From assembly GCA_018401875.1 (NCBI GenBank), contig JAGYJZ010000001.1, forward strand, positions 1 through 64,000: DNA of 64,000 nucleotides. Direction: 5' to 3'. This DNA is from Salibacteraceae bacterium. GTDB lineage: Bacteria > Bacteroidota > Bacteroidia > Flavobacteriales_G > Salibacteraceae. The translations under genes were made by a program, and so were the position numbers. The first letter of the stretch is position 1; each line of letters starts with the position of its first letter. Below the pieces are notes generated by a model, which worked only from the letters and a program-made list of their open reading frames with translations, made no database searches and was not told the origin of the DNA. Shown piece after piece: positions 45,743 to 55,180 of the stretch.

Positions 45743-46134
45743 TGAAAAGAACCATTTCCATTGCCCTATTATTTGCAGCTCTAATAGCCGTGACGCTTTT
45801 TACAGAGGGTTGCTATTACGACAACGCCAAAGACCTCTATCCGATTGATACTGTTTACGTGGATAGCTTGCCAACTGATTCTGGCGCAGCGCTCAATTTT
45901 TCAAGCGTGCAATCGATCCTCTCTACAAATTGCGCAATTTCTGGTTGTCATGCAGCTGGCAATGGTTCGGGTAGACAACCCTTAACTACCTATGCTGAGA
46001 CCAAAGCCGCCATTGAAAGTTTTTCTTTGAACATCAGGGTTGAGAACGGTTCAATGCCTCCAGGTGGTTCTCTTTCCAATACAGACAAGACAAAACTGAT
46101 CGATTGGATCAATCAAGGTTACCCAGAAAATTAA
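45742..46134 (+). CDS. c-type-heme-like lipoprotein, single domain
   Basis: 130-residue lipoprotein (LFTEGC) with one domain related to those of the upstream gene: NFSSVQSILSTNCAISGCH, here CX4CH (45931-45951), and a possible axial Met in NGSMPPGGSL. ATG at 45742 shares one base with the previous stop. The unusual spacing leaves covalent heme binding uncertain. Confidence 0.78.
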   Translation: MKRTISIALLFAALIAVTLFTEGCYYDNAKDLYPIDTVYVDSLPTDSGAALNFSSVQSILSTNCAISGCHAAGNGSGRQPLTTYAETKAAIESFSLNIRVENGSMPPGGSLSNTDKTKLIDWINQGYPEN

Positions 46135-46144
46135 TTTAACTACC

Positions 46145-46558
46145 ATGAATAAATTTCTTTGCGCTATTCTACTTGCTACACCGCTCATATTGGTTTCTTG
46201 CGGACATTCTGAAACCGCGGATGAAGAAGCGGCATTTGTTGTCTCACATGATGAAATTGTCCAGTCTTTTTTAGACAACGAGCAAGAATCTAGTGCGAAA
46301 TACATCGATAAAATTGTGCAAGTTTCCGGTCCTATCATGGAAGTGTCAAAAGAGAATGGAAAAATAGTTTCGGTGATGATTTCGTCAGACGATTTCAACA
46401 TCGTAAGCTGCACGTTTCAGCATCCCATTGACCCAGCAAGCATTCCAGCTGATCAAATTACTGTAAAGGGAGTTTGCTCTGGGTTTCTTGGCGATGCCGC
46501 ATCCATGATTCCAGGCGGTACGGTAGAGCTTAAACGATCATGTTTAATATCAGAATAA
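46145..46558 (+). CDS. OB-fold (tRNA_anti-like) lipoprotein
   Basis: 137-residue lipoprotein (ATPLILVSC) with a tRNA_anti-like OB-fold domain: KYIDKIVQVSGPIMEVSKEN, then QITVKGVCSGFLGD. Such periplasmic OB-folds occur in Bacteroidota without known ligand. It sits between the c-heme-like lipoproteins and YceI in one operon. Confidence 0.78.
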   Translation: MNKFLCAILLATPLILVSCGHSETADEEAAFVVSHDEIVQSFLDNEQESSAKYIDKIVQVSGPIMEVSKENGKIVSVMISSDDFNIVSCTFQHPIDPASIPADQITVKGVCSGFLGDAASMIPGGTVELKRSCLISE

Positions 46559-46568
46559 AATATCAACC

Positions 46569-47126
46569 ATGAAAAAATTCATTTTAGCATTTCTTGCTGT
46601 TTTCTCACTTGCTCAATTTTCGAATGCTCAAGAGCGCTATTTCACGCGTGAAGGAAATGTCAATTTCTTCTCGGCTACTCCAGTTGAAAACATCGATGCC
46701 GATAATAAAAAACTACAAAGTGTGGTGGATCTTGCCAGTGGAGCATTTGAATTCGCTGCATTGATCAAATCGTTTGAGTTTGAAAAGGCATTGATGGAAG
46801 AGCACTTCAATGAAAATTATATGGAGTCGAATACGCATCCAAAAGCAACATTCAGAGGTAAGATTGAGAATTTAGATGACCTCAAAGCCAAAGGCTATCC
46901 TTCTGATGCAATAGCCAAAGCGAAAGGCACGATGACGATACACGGGGTCGATAAAGAGGTGGAATTGCCAGCTCATTTGGTGAAAGATGGCGAAAACTAC
47001 AAGGTTACGTGCAAGTTTACCGTGAATCCTGAAGACTATAAAATTGCCATTCCTAACGCTGTGCGCGATAAGATCGCCAAAGAGATTGAAGTGAGTGTTG
47101 ATGCAGTGCTTAATCCTATGAAATAA
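46569..47126 (+). CDS. YceI family periplasmic protein
   Basis: 185-residue exported protein (FILAFLAVFSLAQFSNAQ) with a YceI lipocalin-like fold: REGNVNFFSATPVENIDADN, then YMESNTHPKATFRGKIENL, TMTIHGVDKEVELPAHLV, KIAIPNAVRDKIAKEIEVSV. YceI proteins bind isoprenoid lipids such as quinones. Next to heme-like lipoproteins this suggests a quinone- or lipid-linked redox role, which is inference. Confidence 0.9.
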   Translation: MKKFILAFLAVFSLAQFSNAQERYFTREGNVNFFSATPVENIDADNKKLQSVVDLASGAFEFAALIKSFEFEKALMEEHFNENYMESNTHPKATFRGKIENLDDLKAKGYPSDAIAKAKGTMTIHGVDKEVELPAHLVKDGENYKVTCKFTVNPEDYKIAIPNAVRDKIAKEIEVSVDAVLNPMK

Positions 47127-47133
47127 ACGCGTA

Positions 47134-48021
47134 ATGCTTCGTAACCTACTATTATCCATGCTGTTGAGTAGCTGCGCCTTGTTCGTGGCCGCCCAAGAAA
47201 GCTTGCTCGATCTGTTGCCTGAAGATGAGCCAACAGAGAATTACGCCATCGCAGGATTTAAAACAACGCGCATCATCAATGGACATTCTTTTGAAATGAA
47301 TTCGCAAGGGGTGCTCGACTTTAAAATTTCGCACCGTTTTGGCCGATTAAATGGTGGTGCTTATGAACTTTTTGGGTTAGATGCAGCATCGATCAGAATA
47401 GGACTCGATTATGGTGTAACGCCTTGGTTGAATGTGGGTGTGGGAAGAAGCAGTGTAGGCAAAATGTACGATGGCTTCGTGAAATTGAAATTTTTGAGGC
47501 AGCAAACAGGCAAGCGCAACATTCCAATTTCGATGTTGTGGGTTTCTGACATGGCAGTGAGTTCGCTTCGAAATACGAATTCCGAGATTGAACCTTACCT
47601 CAATTCCCACCGATTGTATTATACCCATCAATTGATTTTTGGAAGAAAGTTTACGGATGGTTTTTCACTCCAGTTTATGCCTTCTCTGGTGCATAGAAAT
47701 TTCGTAATGACCAAGGCTGAATCAAATGATGTGCTCGTGTTGGGCGTGGGAGGTCGGTTGAAATTGTCGAAACGCGTTGCCTTGAATATCGAATATTATT
47801 ACGCATTGCCCGATCAATTAAAGCCGGGCATAACGAATTCGCTTTCAGTAGGTTTTGATATTGAAACGGGTGGACACGTATTTCAATTGCATTTTACCAA
47901 TTCCACCGGAATGGTAGAAAATGCCTTTATGACTGAAACAACAGGCGATTGGCTAAAGGGCGACATTCACTTCGGCTTCAACGTGAGCCGAGTATTCACC
48001 GTGTACCGTCCGAAGGGGTGA
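47134..48021 (+). CDS. DUF5777 outer-membrane beta-barrel protein
   Basis: 295-residue exported protein (LRNLLLSMLLSSCALFVAAQ) predicted as an outer-membrane barrel with alternating strands and repeated FKISHRFG, LDYGVTPWLNVGVG, IEYYYALPDQ elements. It matches DUF5777, a Bacteroidota family of unknown function. Last gene of the operon starting at 44963; it starts 7 bp after yceI. Confidence 0.85.
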   Translation: MLRNLLLSMLLSSCALFVAAQESLLDLLPEDEPTENYAIAGFKTTRIINGHSFEMNSQGVLDFKISHRFGRLNGGAYELFGLDAASIRIGLDYGVTPWLNVGVGRSSVGKMYDGFVKLKFLRQQTGKRNIPISMLWVSDMAVSSLRNTNSEIEPYLNSHRLYYTHQLIFGRKFTDGFSLQFMPSLVHRNFVMTKAESNDVLVLGVGGRLKLSKRVALNIEYYYALPDQLKPGITNSLSVGFDIETGGHVFQLHFTNSTGMVENAFMTETTGDWLKGDIHFGFNVSRVFTVYRPKG

Positions 48022-48022
48022 T

Positions 48023-51000
48023 TTAATGCTTGAAATAAGGTGCCTTGGCGTCTTCTAATTTCTTGCTTATTCCTTCGATTTCAGCTTTAACTTTTTCAAA
48101 CTGAAGGCGCACTTCTTCGTGTTCTTCCATGGCGATGTCAAAACTGCGTTGTTCGCTTTGAGTTGGCGCTTCGGTGTGCTCAAAAATATTTCCAGCAGCC
48201 ACTTCAATTCGGAATAAAATTCCCGGATACGATTCTGTTTCTCTTTTCTGCTTCGTGCGATCGCCATAAAGCGCAACATTGATAAGATTGATCTCCTTAT
48301 TGATCCTATCAAGGTCAGCGAGGATGTTGATGTCAGCTTCAGGAGCTTTCATCACCGTGTTTTGAATGTATGAAAAGGTGGTATTGAGTTCCTTGATTTC
48401 CTCCATCGTGATTCTTACTTGCCTTCTGCCTTCATTCACTGCTTCGATAAACGTTTTTAGAGCGGCATAGTCTGGTTTTGAAATTTGGTGCTGATGGAGT
48501 AGTTTGATCTCAAAACTGGCAGGCTCTGTAATCGGTGTGAGCGTGCCATTTAAGAACTGGTAAATCGTCACGCTGTATTGACCAGGCATTGCCAATGCGC
48601 CCCAATCTGGGGAAGAATAACGACCTACTTCACTTTCTTTTAGCTCTACAGGAGTAGTGCTTTCTAAGCGAAAATCCCAAGTGCTTTGATTGAGGCCTTT
48701 GTTAACCTTTTCTTCTTTATAGCGGCTAATCACCATTCCATTGTTGTCTTTGATTTCGAAAATCAAGTAGGGCGCTAATTCTAGATCCTCGTTTAGGAGT
48801 TCATCGAAAGAGGGATAGTTCACGTCTCCATTTTCTTTCCTCGCTTTCTTTTCAGCTTTTCTTCGCTGTTCAGCGAGAGTAAGCGGTTTTTCCTTTAAAA
48901 AATAGGTGAACGTAGCTCCGATGGGTGGGTTCGGGGCTGTAAAAAACGACTCGCCTTGCGATGCCTTTCCTCGTGTGCCCAGAGGATTGGTCTCGTTAAA
49001 AACCAATGCATCTTTGATCGGAAATATATGGGCCGATTTTCCAACGGTGTCAGTAATGGATCTGAGTGGTGCGTAGTTGTCAAGCACATAAAATCCCCTG
49101 CCAAATGTGGCCAACACGAGGTCGTTTTCGCGCTTTTGAATTTCCAGGTCGCGCACAGCAATGGTTGGTAATCCACCGCCAATTTTCACCCATTTCTTTC
49201 CTCCGTTAATCGTGAAGAAAACACCAAATTCAGTTCCCACAAATAGTAAATCTTTGTTTTCATGGTCTTGTGAAATGCAGTATACCGAGCCGCGTTCTGG
49301 TAAATCACCAACGATGGATGTCCAGCTGTTTCCTCGATCAGTACTTTTTAAAATGTAGGGTCTGAAATCGCCATTTTTATGGTTGTTGAATATGGCATAC
49401 ACCGTGTTTTCTTCAAATCCATCGCACAGAATATCGTTGACGTAAGTTCCAGAAGGCACTCCCGGAAAGGATGACAATTTCGTCCATGTTTTGAGATCTT
49501 CAGAACGGTGAATGACTCCGTCATCGGTGCCCGCGTAAAGCAGTTCTGCTTTTACAGGCGATTCTTCAAGTGCCACTAGATTGCCATAAATAGATGTGCT
49601 TTGATGAATGGCCACCGCGTCTGGTCCCCAGGTTGTGCCCATGACTTTGAGTTTATTGCGGTCAATCTTTTGAGAGAGGTCATCAGAGATTACGCTCCAC
49701 GAATCACCGCGATCATCGCTCATAAACACTTTATTGGCTGCAAAATAGAGTCGCTTGCTGTTGTGTGGACTGATCAGAAGCGGTGCGTCCCAATTCCAGC
49801 GATACGCATCTTCGCCCTTTCGTTCGATGGGTTTGATATTGACCTTTTCACCCGTTTTACGGTTGTAACGCACGAGCCAACCGTATTGCGATTGGCTGTA
49901 AACGATGTCGGCATTGGTTGGGTCAACAGCAGGCTCAAAGCCATCTCCACCTCGCGTGATGTACCAGTCGAAATTACTGATGCCATGTGCATTGGTCGTT
50001 CTTGATGGGCCGCCAATGGTGTTGTTGTCTTGTGTGCCACCATAAATGTTGTAAAATGGCACGTCATAATCTACGGCCACGCGATAAAACTGAGTGATAT
50101 TGAGGTTTTGATAGAATTTCCAATTGCTCGCTGCGTCCCAAGTTTCGTATAGTCCTCCATCGCAGCCCACCAGCCAATGGTCGGTGTTGCTCGGATCGAT
50201 CCACATGGCGTGATTGTCAACGTGTTTGCTTTTCTCACCTGTTTTTTTGAAGGTCTTTCCTCCGTCTTCTGTGTGTTGCAGCCACGTGTCCATGGAGAAC
50301 ACTTTGTTTTCGTCAAGCGGATCGGGAATCAGTTCCACGTAATAGTTTCCACTGGTGAAATAATCGCTTTGTTTGTTCCAGCTTTCACCCAAATTGTCAG
50401 ATCGGTAGAAACCGCCATGCTTTTCGTCAAATCCTTCAACCATGGCATAAACAACATCAGGATTGGCAGGCGAAATGGCCAAGGCGATTCTTCCCAAGTC
50501 AGTTTTCGGAAGTCCGCTCATAATTTTTCTCCAGTTCTTTCCACCGTCTGTGGTCTTATAAATAGCTGATTCTGGACCGCCACTGATGTATGTCCAAACA
50601 TGCCTTCTGCGCTGATGTGCGGCCGCATACATTACGTCTGGGTCGCGCGGATCCATCCACAAATCAGAGAATCCAGTGTGATCACTCACGTGTAAAATTC
50701 GTTCCCACGATTCACCTCCGTCAGTCGATTGATAAATGCCTCGTTCGCCTCCTTCGCTCCAAAGCGGACCGTAAGCGGCAACAAAAACAACGTTTGAATT
50801 ACCGGGCTTAACAATCACTTTGGCAATGTGCTCTGACTTTTTTAGTCCCATGTTTTTCCACGTCTTACCGTCATCGAGTGATTTGTACACACCATCACCA
50901 TAGGCCACGCTTCTTTGGTTGTTGTTCTCTCCAGTTCCAACCCAAATCGTGTGTTCGTTATTCGGATCGTACGAAACACAACCGATGGAATAAGAGCCTT

Positions 51001-51265
51001 GTCCGTCAAAAACTGGTGTAAAAGTGTTGCCGTGGTTATCGGTTTTCCATACACCACCTGATGCCACTGCTACAAAAAACCGATCATGATTCGTGGGGTT
51101 TAAGGCGAGATCAATCACCCGACCCGACACGAGCGCTGGACCGATTTCTCTAAATGACATTCCGCTGAGTGCGGCTTGTTTGGGGGTTTCGGTTTCGCCT
51201 TTTTTTTGTGAGAATCCATTGAATGATAGTATCAATGCGCTGGAAATCAGAATGAAGTATTTCAT
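48023..51265 (-). CDS. Exported Asp-box beta-propeller (VPS10/sortilin-like) protein
   Basis: 1080-residue exported protein. The start at 51265 (MKYFILISSALILSFNGFSQ) gives a signal peptide; the frame continues 17 codons upstream without one. Numerous Asp-box repeats (SLDDGKTWKN, STDGGESWER, TTDGGKNWRK, SDNLGESWNK, SDDRGDSWSV, STDRGNSWTS) define one or two sialidase/VPS10-type propellers over residues ~40-720. The C-terminal ~300 residues include a beta-sandwich and helices. No T9SS sorting domain is visible. Function unknown; glycan binding or hydrolysis is possible, but sialidase catalytic residues are not evident. Confidence 0.85.
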   Translation of the reverse strand: MKYFILISSALILSFNGFSQKKGETETPKQAALSGMSFREIGPALVSGRVIDLALNPTNHDRFFVAVASGGVWKTDNHGNTFTPVFDGQGSYSIGCVSYDPNNEHTIWVGTGENNNQRSVAYGDGVYKSLDDGKTWKNMGLKKSEHIAKVIVKPGNSNVVFVAAYGPLWSEGGERGIYQSTDGGESWERILHVSDHTGFSDLWMDPRDPDVMYAAAHQRRRHVWTYISGGPESAIYKTTDGGKNWRKIMSGLPKTDLGRIALAISPANPDVVYAMVEGFDEKHGGFYRSDNLGESWNKQSDYFTSGNYYVELIPDPLDENKVFSMDTWLQHTEDGGKTFKKTGEKSKHVDNHAMWIDPSNTDHWLVGCDGGLYETWDAASNWKFYQNLNITQFYRVAVDYDVPFYNIYGGTQDNNTIGGPSRTTNAHGISNFDWYITRGGDGFEPAVDPTNADIVYSQSQYGWLVRYNRKTGEKVNIKPIERKGEDAYRWNWDAPLLISPHNSKRLYFAANKVFMSDDRGDSWSVISDDLSQKIDRNKLKVMGTTWGPDAVAIHQSTSIYGNLVALEESPVKAELLYAGTDDGVIHRSEDLKTWTKLSSFPGVPSGTYVNDILCDGFEENTVYAIFNNHKNGDFRPYILKSTDRGNSWTSIVGDLPERGSVYCISQDHENKDLLFVGTEFGVFFTINGGKKWVKIGGGLPTIAVRDLEIQKRENDLVLATFGRGFYVLDNYAPLRSITDTVGKSAHIFPIKDALVFNETNPLGTRGKASQGESFFTAPNPPIGATFTYFLKEKPLTLAEQRRKAEKKARKENGDVNYPSFDELLNEDLELAPYLIFEIKDNNGMVISRYKEEKVNKGLNQSTWDFRLESTTPVELKESEVGRYSSPDWGALAMPGQYSVTIYQFLNGTLTPITEPASFEIKLLHQHQISKPDYAALKTFIEAVNEGRRQVRITMEEIKELNTTFSYIQNTVMKAPEADINILADLDRINKEINLINVALYGDRTKQKRETESYPGILFRIEVAAGNIFEHTEAPTQSEQRSFDIAMEEHEEVRLQFEKVKAEIEGISKKLEDAKAPYFKH

Positions 51266-51510
51266 AGTTGGGCAGGTTTTTTCTTTTAAGAGAGACAAAT
51301 ATAAAATTCGAAGCAAGCCAACAATTGTCCGATGTGCTGAATGTCTAAATGCGTGACCAAAAACTGAATATTTGTTGGTGAGATTTTATCTAAAAAATGG
51401 CTTTCAAAAGATAATTAAAAGCTGGAGTTTTGAACGAAATTAAATTTCGAACAAGCAGAGCGCTTTCTTGTTGAACCAACACTTAAACACAATAAATTAA
51501 TTCATAACAC

Positions 51511-52011
51511 ATGGCTTCCATTACATTTAAAGGATCAACGATAAAAACGGTAGGCGATTTACCAAAGGTTGGAGAAAAAGCTCCAGATTTTGTACTAACC
51601 AATGACAGTTTGCAAGACATTTCACTGAAAGATTTCTCAGGTAAAAAATTGGTATTGAACATATTTCCGAGCATTGATACAGGTATCTGTGCAATGAGCG
51701 CACGACATTTTAATTCGGAAGCCTCAAGTTTGGAAAACACCGTGGTCATGAATGTTTCAAAAGATCTTCCATTTGCACAGAAGCGTTTTTGCGGTGCCGA
51801 AGGTCTAGAGAGCGTTCAAAATGCATCGGAATTTAAGAATCTTGGTTTTTCTTCGAATTACCATGTTATTATGGAAGAAGGCCCATTAGCAGGGCTTTTC
51901 AGCAGAGCAGTAGTAGTTATTGATGAAGGCGGTAAGGTGATTTATACCGAGCAAGTTCCAGAGATTGTCCAGGAGCCGGACTACGATAGCGCATTGGCCT
52001 CGTTGAAATAG
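51511..52011 (+). CDS. tpx: Thiol peroxidase
   Basis: Atypical 2-Cys peroxiredoxin of 166 residues reducing H2O2 and organic peroxides with thioredoxin. Peroxidatic Cys in PSIDTGICAMSARHFN and resolving Cys in KRFCGAEGLESV. N-terminal GSTIKTVGDLPKVGEKAPDF is typical of Tpx. A T-rich terminator follows. The 245-bp upstream gap holds an inverted repeat (cgaaat/atttcg at 51435-51449) that could be an operator, but I see no good promoter match. Confidence 0.92.
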   Translation: MASITFKGSTIKTVGDLPKVGEKAPDFVLTNDSLQDISLKDFSGKKLVLNIFPSIDTGICAMSARHFNSEASSLENTVVMNVSKDLPFAQKRFCGAEGLESVQNASEFKNLGFSSNYHVIMEEGPLAGLFSRAVVVIDEGGKVIYTEQVPEIVQEPDYDSALASLK

Positions 52012-52034
52012 ACGAATTTTACCATAGTACTTTT

Positions 52035-52076
52035 TGACCGATTATCACGACATATGCTACTCGGTCATTTTTTTTT
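52035..52076 (+). terminator. Intrinsic terminator after tpx
   Basis: Stem tgaccga / tcggtca (7 bp) with a 19-base loop and nine T residues. The loop is long, but the T-run and position just after the tpx stop support it. Confidence 0.75.
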
Positions 52077-52126
52077 GGGGATTATTCTGTGTGAGTTTCA
52101 TATTTGACAAACAAAAATTTTATCGA

Positions 52127-52924
52127 ATGAATACCCATGAACTTGATTATCGCATTATTGGGGAAGAAATGCAATGTGTGGAAATAGAACTCGATCCTTT
52201 AGAAACAGTGATTGCCGAAGCGGGAAGTTTAATGATGATGGATGGCAGCATTCAGATGAAGACTGTTTTTGGCGATGGCTCCAAAGGCGATCAGAGTTTC
52301 CTCGGCAAAATGTTTTCAGCCGGTAAACGAGTGCTTACGGGTGAGAGTCTATTCATGACTGCATACACGAACAATGGAGTTGCAAAAGATCGTGTGACAT
52401 TTGCTGCTCCTTATCCAGGAAAGGTAATTGCAATGGATGTTGCCGAACTTGGTGGCAAGGTGATTTGCCAAAAAGATGCCTTTCTGTGCGCAGCGCAAGG
52501 CACCACCATCGGGATAGAGTTTCAAAAGCGAATTGGGGTAGGGTTATTCGGTGGAGAAGGCTTCATCATGCAGAAAATTGAAGGGGATGGACTAGCGTTT
52601 GTGCATGCCGGTGGAACCGTAATAGAACGCGAATTAAAACCGGGTGAATTGCTCAAAGTAGATACGGGATGCATCGTTGCATTCACCAAAGACATCGATT
52701 ACGACATCGAATTTGTTGGCGGAATTAAGAACACCTTTTTCGGAGGTGAAGGCTTGTTTTTTGGAGCTTTACGTGGACCTGGGAAAGTCTGGATTCAGTC
52801 GCTGCCATTTTCTAGATTGGCCGACCGAATAATTAGTTCAGCCCCGAAAATGGGTGGCAAAAGAAAAGGTGAAGGAAGTATTTTGGGCGGGATAGGCGGA
52901 TTACTTGATGGTGACAATCACTGA
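52127..52924 (+). CDS. AIM24/TIGR00266 family protein
   Basis: 265-residue protein of the AIM24 (TIGR00266) family: [58 protein letters not shown] and [21 protein letters not shown] at 52127 is chosen; a longer frame includes a hydrophobic stretch spanning the tpx terminator. The family forms a beta-sandwich related to the TRAP-like fold, with unknown bacterial role. C-terminus overlaps the convergent gene by 7 bp. Confidence 0.88.
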   Translation: MNTHELDYRIIGEEMQCVEIELDPLETVIAEAGSLMMMDGSIQMKTVFGDGSKGDQSFLGKMFSAGKRVLTGESLFMTAYTNNGVAKDRVTFAAPYPGKVIAMDVAELGGKVICQKDAFLCAAQGTTIGIEFQKRIGVGLFGGEGFIMQKIEGDGLAFVHAGGTVIERELKPGELLKVDTGCIVAFTKDIDYDIEFVGGIKNTFFGGEGLFFGALRGPGKVWIQSLPFSRLADRIISSAPKMGGKRKGEGSILGGIGGLLDGDNH

Positions 52925-53334
52925 TTTAAACGTTCGCCTGACGCGATGAGGTTTCCTTTCTGATCAAACTGCTTGTAAGCTGTGGCGATTCCTTCTTGAT
53001 AATAAACCCTATAGGTGTTTTGGCTCCACTCATCATAGTGGTTCCACGAGCCGATTTTAACGTTATTGTGATAAAAGGCAGTAGCTATGACCAAACCTTG
53101 TTCATTATATCTCACCCACTTCCCTTGAAACATGCCGTTTTTAGAATAACCTTGTTCTTTTAATTGTCCAGTATTAAAATATTCGCTGATCTGAATGATG
53201 CCCTTTTTTAATTTGACCAATTCTATTTTCTTTTGGCCGTTGGCGTAATACTCTACATGTATAACCTTTGCGTGCAACACAAGAGATAGTGTCAACAGAA
53301 AAACTGTCAAGATGATAGATGCTTTTTGAAACAT
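52918..53334 (-). CDS. Exported YwqK/MORN-like repeat protein
   Basis: 138-residue exported protein (start [20 protein letters not shown] at 53334; the longer frame overlaps the divergent ChaN gene). The repeats [39 protein letters not shown] and [13 protein letters not shown] follow the YwqK antitoxin-type pattern found in many Bacteroidota proteins, mostly unrelated to toxins. No toxin partner is adjacent. Function unknown. Confidence 0.75.
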   Translation of the reverse strand: MFQKASIILTVFLLTLSLVLHAKVIHVEYYANGQKKIELVKLKKGIIQISEYFNTGQLKEQGYSKNGMFQGKWVRYNEQGLVIATAFYHNNVKIGSWNHYDEWSQNTYRVYYQEGIATAYKQFDQKGNLIASGERLNQ

Positions 53335-53395
53335 ACAGCTAATGTAAGTAATATATAGGACATATAAGGTTAACATTAAATTAATATTAACAATT

Positions 53396-54265
53396 ATGAA
53401 ATTGATAACCAATATTGTGTTACTTATTTTCTTTCTAATTAATGCAGAAAGTGCACGTTCTCAGAGCCTTATTGAAGCTTATAGAATTTACGATCGCACG
53501 GGTAAAGAGGCTTCATTAGAGGAAATGTCGAGTAAACTTTCCGAAAATGACGTTATTCTGTTCGGAGAAATGCATAATAACCCAATCGACCATTGGTTGC
53601 AGCTGGAGCTTATAAAGCACTTGCACAAGACGGAGAAATTGACACTTGGAGCTGAGATGTTTGAGCGCGATAATCAGCTAGTGCTGAACGAATACTTGCT
53701 CGGTACAATAGCGCTTGATCATTTTAAAAAGGAAGCAAAGCTTTGGCCGAATTATACCACCGATTATGCTCCGTTGGTCGAGTTTGCAAAGGAAAACGGC
53801 CTCGCATTCATTGCCACCAATGTGCCCCGTAGGTATGCGTCATTGGTTGCCCGGCAGGGTCTGCAAGCATTGGATTCACTTACCGATGATGCAAAACGGT
53901 TTTTGCCTGCACTTCCATTTTTGGTCGACACGAACGACCTTGGTTATAAGGATATGATTGCGATGATGGGCGGGCACGGAATGAATATCGACTACCTGGT
54001 TGCTGCTCAAGCTTTAAAAGACTACACAATGGCAAGCGCGATCAGCGAGAACTTTATTGAAAAGGGCTTGTTTGTTCATTTTAATGGTTCGTTTCATTCA
54101 CAGAAATTTTCCGGAATTAACACCTACCTTGGGCGATTAAACGCGAATTTGAACATTGGAGTAATAGCATCAGCAGAAAGCGAAAACTTGGACTTCCAAG
54201 ACGAATGGAAGGAATTGGGCGATTTTATAATTGTTACCAACGCGTCAATGACAAAAACACATTAG
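53396..54265 (+). CDS. ChaN family protein
   Basis: 289-residue exported protein (ITNIVLLIFFLINAESARSQ) of the ChaN/DUF399 family: NDVILFGEMHNNPIDHWLQL, GAEMFERDNQ, AFIATNVPRRYASLVARQG and HFNGSFHSQ. The family includes a heme-binding lipoprotein; here the signal is not clearly a lipobox. Possible iron or heme acquisition. The thioesterase gene starts one base after the stop. Confidence 0.85.
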   Translation: MKLITNIVLLIFFLINAESARSQSLIEAYRIYDRTGKEASLEEMSSKLSENDVILFGEMHNNPIDHWLQLELIKHLHKTEKLTLGAEMFERDNQLVLNEYLLGTIALDHFKKEAKLWPNYTTDYAPLVEFAKENGLAFIATNVPRRYASLVARQGLQALDSLTDDAKRFLPALPFLVDTNDLGYKDMIAMMGGHGMNIDYLVAAQALKDYTMASAISENFIEKGLFVHFNGSFHSQKFSGINTYLGRLNANLNIGVIASAESENLDFQDEWKELGDFIIVTNASMTKTH

Positions 54266-54266
54266 T

Positions 54267-54680
54267 ATGCAACTGATATCACAGCGATTGTGCATGGAAA
54301 AAGACCTCGGAATCCACGGAAATCTTTTCGGAGGAATTATGCTTTCGTGGCTCGATGAAGCAGCTGCAACTATGGCCTACGAAGTATGTCACTCGCCCAA
54401 TATGGTGACCTTGAAAATTGATGAGGTAATTTTTACAAAACCCGTGAAGATTGGCTTTCACTTGAAAATTTACGGGGAAGTGCTGCGACTCGGTAAATCA
54501 TCCATCACATTGTTGGTAGAAGCCCGAAAGCACAATGTGTACAGCGGAGAAGAAACTCTAGTGTGCAGCACAAATTTTACGTTTGTAAGAATTGATGACC
54601 ACGGTGATGCGATTCCAATTTCAGAGCGCGTGCGCGAACGTTACGCTCACCTTGACGCCTCAAAAAAAGAAAGTAAGTGA
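54267..54680 (+). CDS. Acyl-CoA thioesterase (hotdog fold)
   Basis: 137-residue hotdog protein of the YciA type: NLFGGIMLSWLDEAAATMAY with the catalytic Asp, then VTLKIDEVIFTKPVKIGFHL and CSTNFTFVRIDDHG. Hydrolyses acyl-CoA in the cytoplasm. It is followed with a 4-bp overlap (GTGA) by the start of the hydrolase pseudogene. Confidence 0.88.
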   Translation: MQLISQRLCMEKDLGIHGNLFGGIMLSWLDEAAATMAYEVCHSPNMVTLKIDEVIFTKPVKIGFHLKIYGEVLRLGKSSITLLVEARKHNVYSGEETLVCSTNFTFVRIDDHGDAIPISERVRERYAHLDASKKESK

Positions 54681-55180
54681 TCCGTGAACATCACATAGAA
54701 ATTAGTAAAACAGAGCGTTATTATACGATAGAGCCAAATGGTGAGCCTACTGGAGTGCTGTTTGTGATTCATGGATATCAGCAGTTGGCAAAATACTTTA
54801 TCAAGCATTTTTAGCACCTCGCACATGCAGGGTTGATGATTGTGGCTCCCGAAGGATTGCATCGGTTTTACATCGAAGGATATGACGGAGGGGTGGGAGC
54901 TTCTTGGATGACCAAAGAAGACCGTGAAGTTGATATTAACGACTAAATCAATTACCTCAATAAACTTCGCAAAGCCCTCGCTTTTCCATAGGGCTTACCT
55001 TTTGATGTTCTTGGTTTTAGTCAAGGCGGACCAACCGCGCGCAGGTGATTGGCGGGCTGCGATTTTCAAGTTAAAAAACTGATCCTTCATTCCACTGTTT
55101 TTCCCAACGATTTCGACTTTAAAGGAAACATGAATCGACTCTCAAAAGCTGATGTATATTCGGTTTTCGGAGATCACGAT
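54677..55180 (+). pseudogene. Alpha/beta hydrolase pseudogene with four in-frame stops
   Basis: Starting at GTG 54677 one frame reads as an alpha/beta hydrolase of the carboxylesterase/phospholipase type: GVLFVIHGYQQLAKYFIKHF, LMIVAPEGLHRFYIEG, DVLGFSQGGPTA (nucleophile Ser) and KKLILHSTVFPNDFDF, ending VYSVFGDHD. It is broken by TAG 54812-54814, TAA 54944-54946, TAG 54989-54991 and TGA 55046-55048. Simple single-base changes from Gln/Lys/Glu, Tyr, Tyr and Trp codons would explain all four, and no frameshift is present. The frame then runs without interruption into GlmS sequence. The upstream thioesterase overlap shows it was once part of that operon. Confidence 0.85.

Noticed and set aside
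50177..50569. Open frames opposite the Asp-box protein gene
   Set aside because: Shadow frames on the antisense of a well-supported gene; no recognisable domain.
52918..53334. YwqK-like protein as an antitoxin
   Set aside because: No toxin candidate lies next to it, it has a signal peptide, and the repeat pattern is common in unrelated exported proteins.
54812..55048. Stops in the hydrolase as a sign of an alternative genetic code
   Set aside because: TAG, TAA and TGA all occur in the same gene, while every intact gene of the window uses all three as ordinary stops. Decay is simpler.
55049..55129. Start of the GlmS-like protein at TTG 55049
   Set aside because: These codons belong to the hydrolase pseudogene after its last stop; they have no GlmS similarity and only happen to be open.
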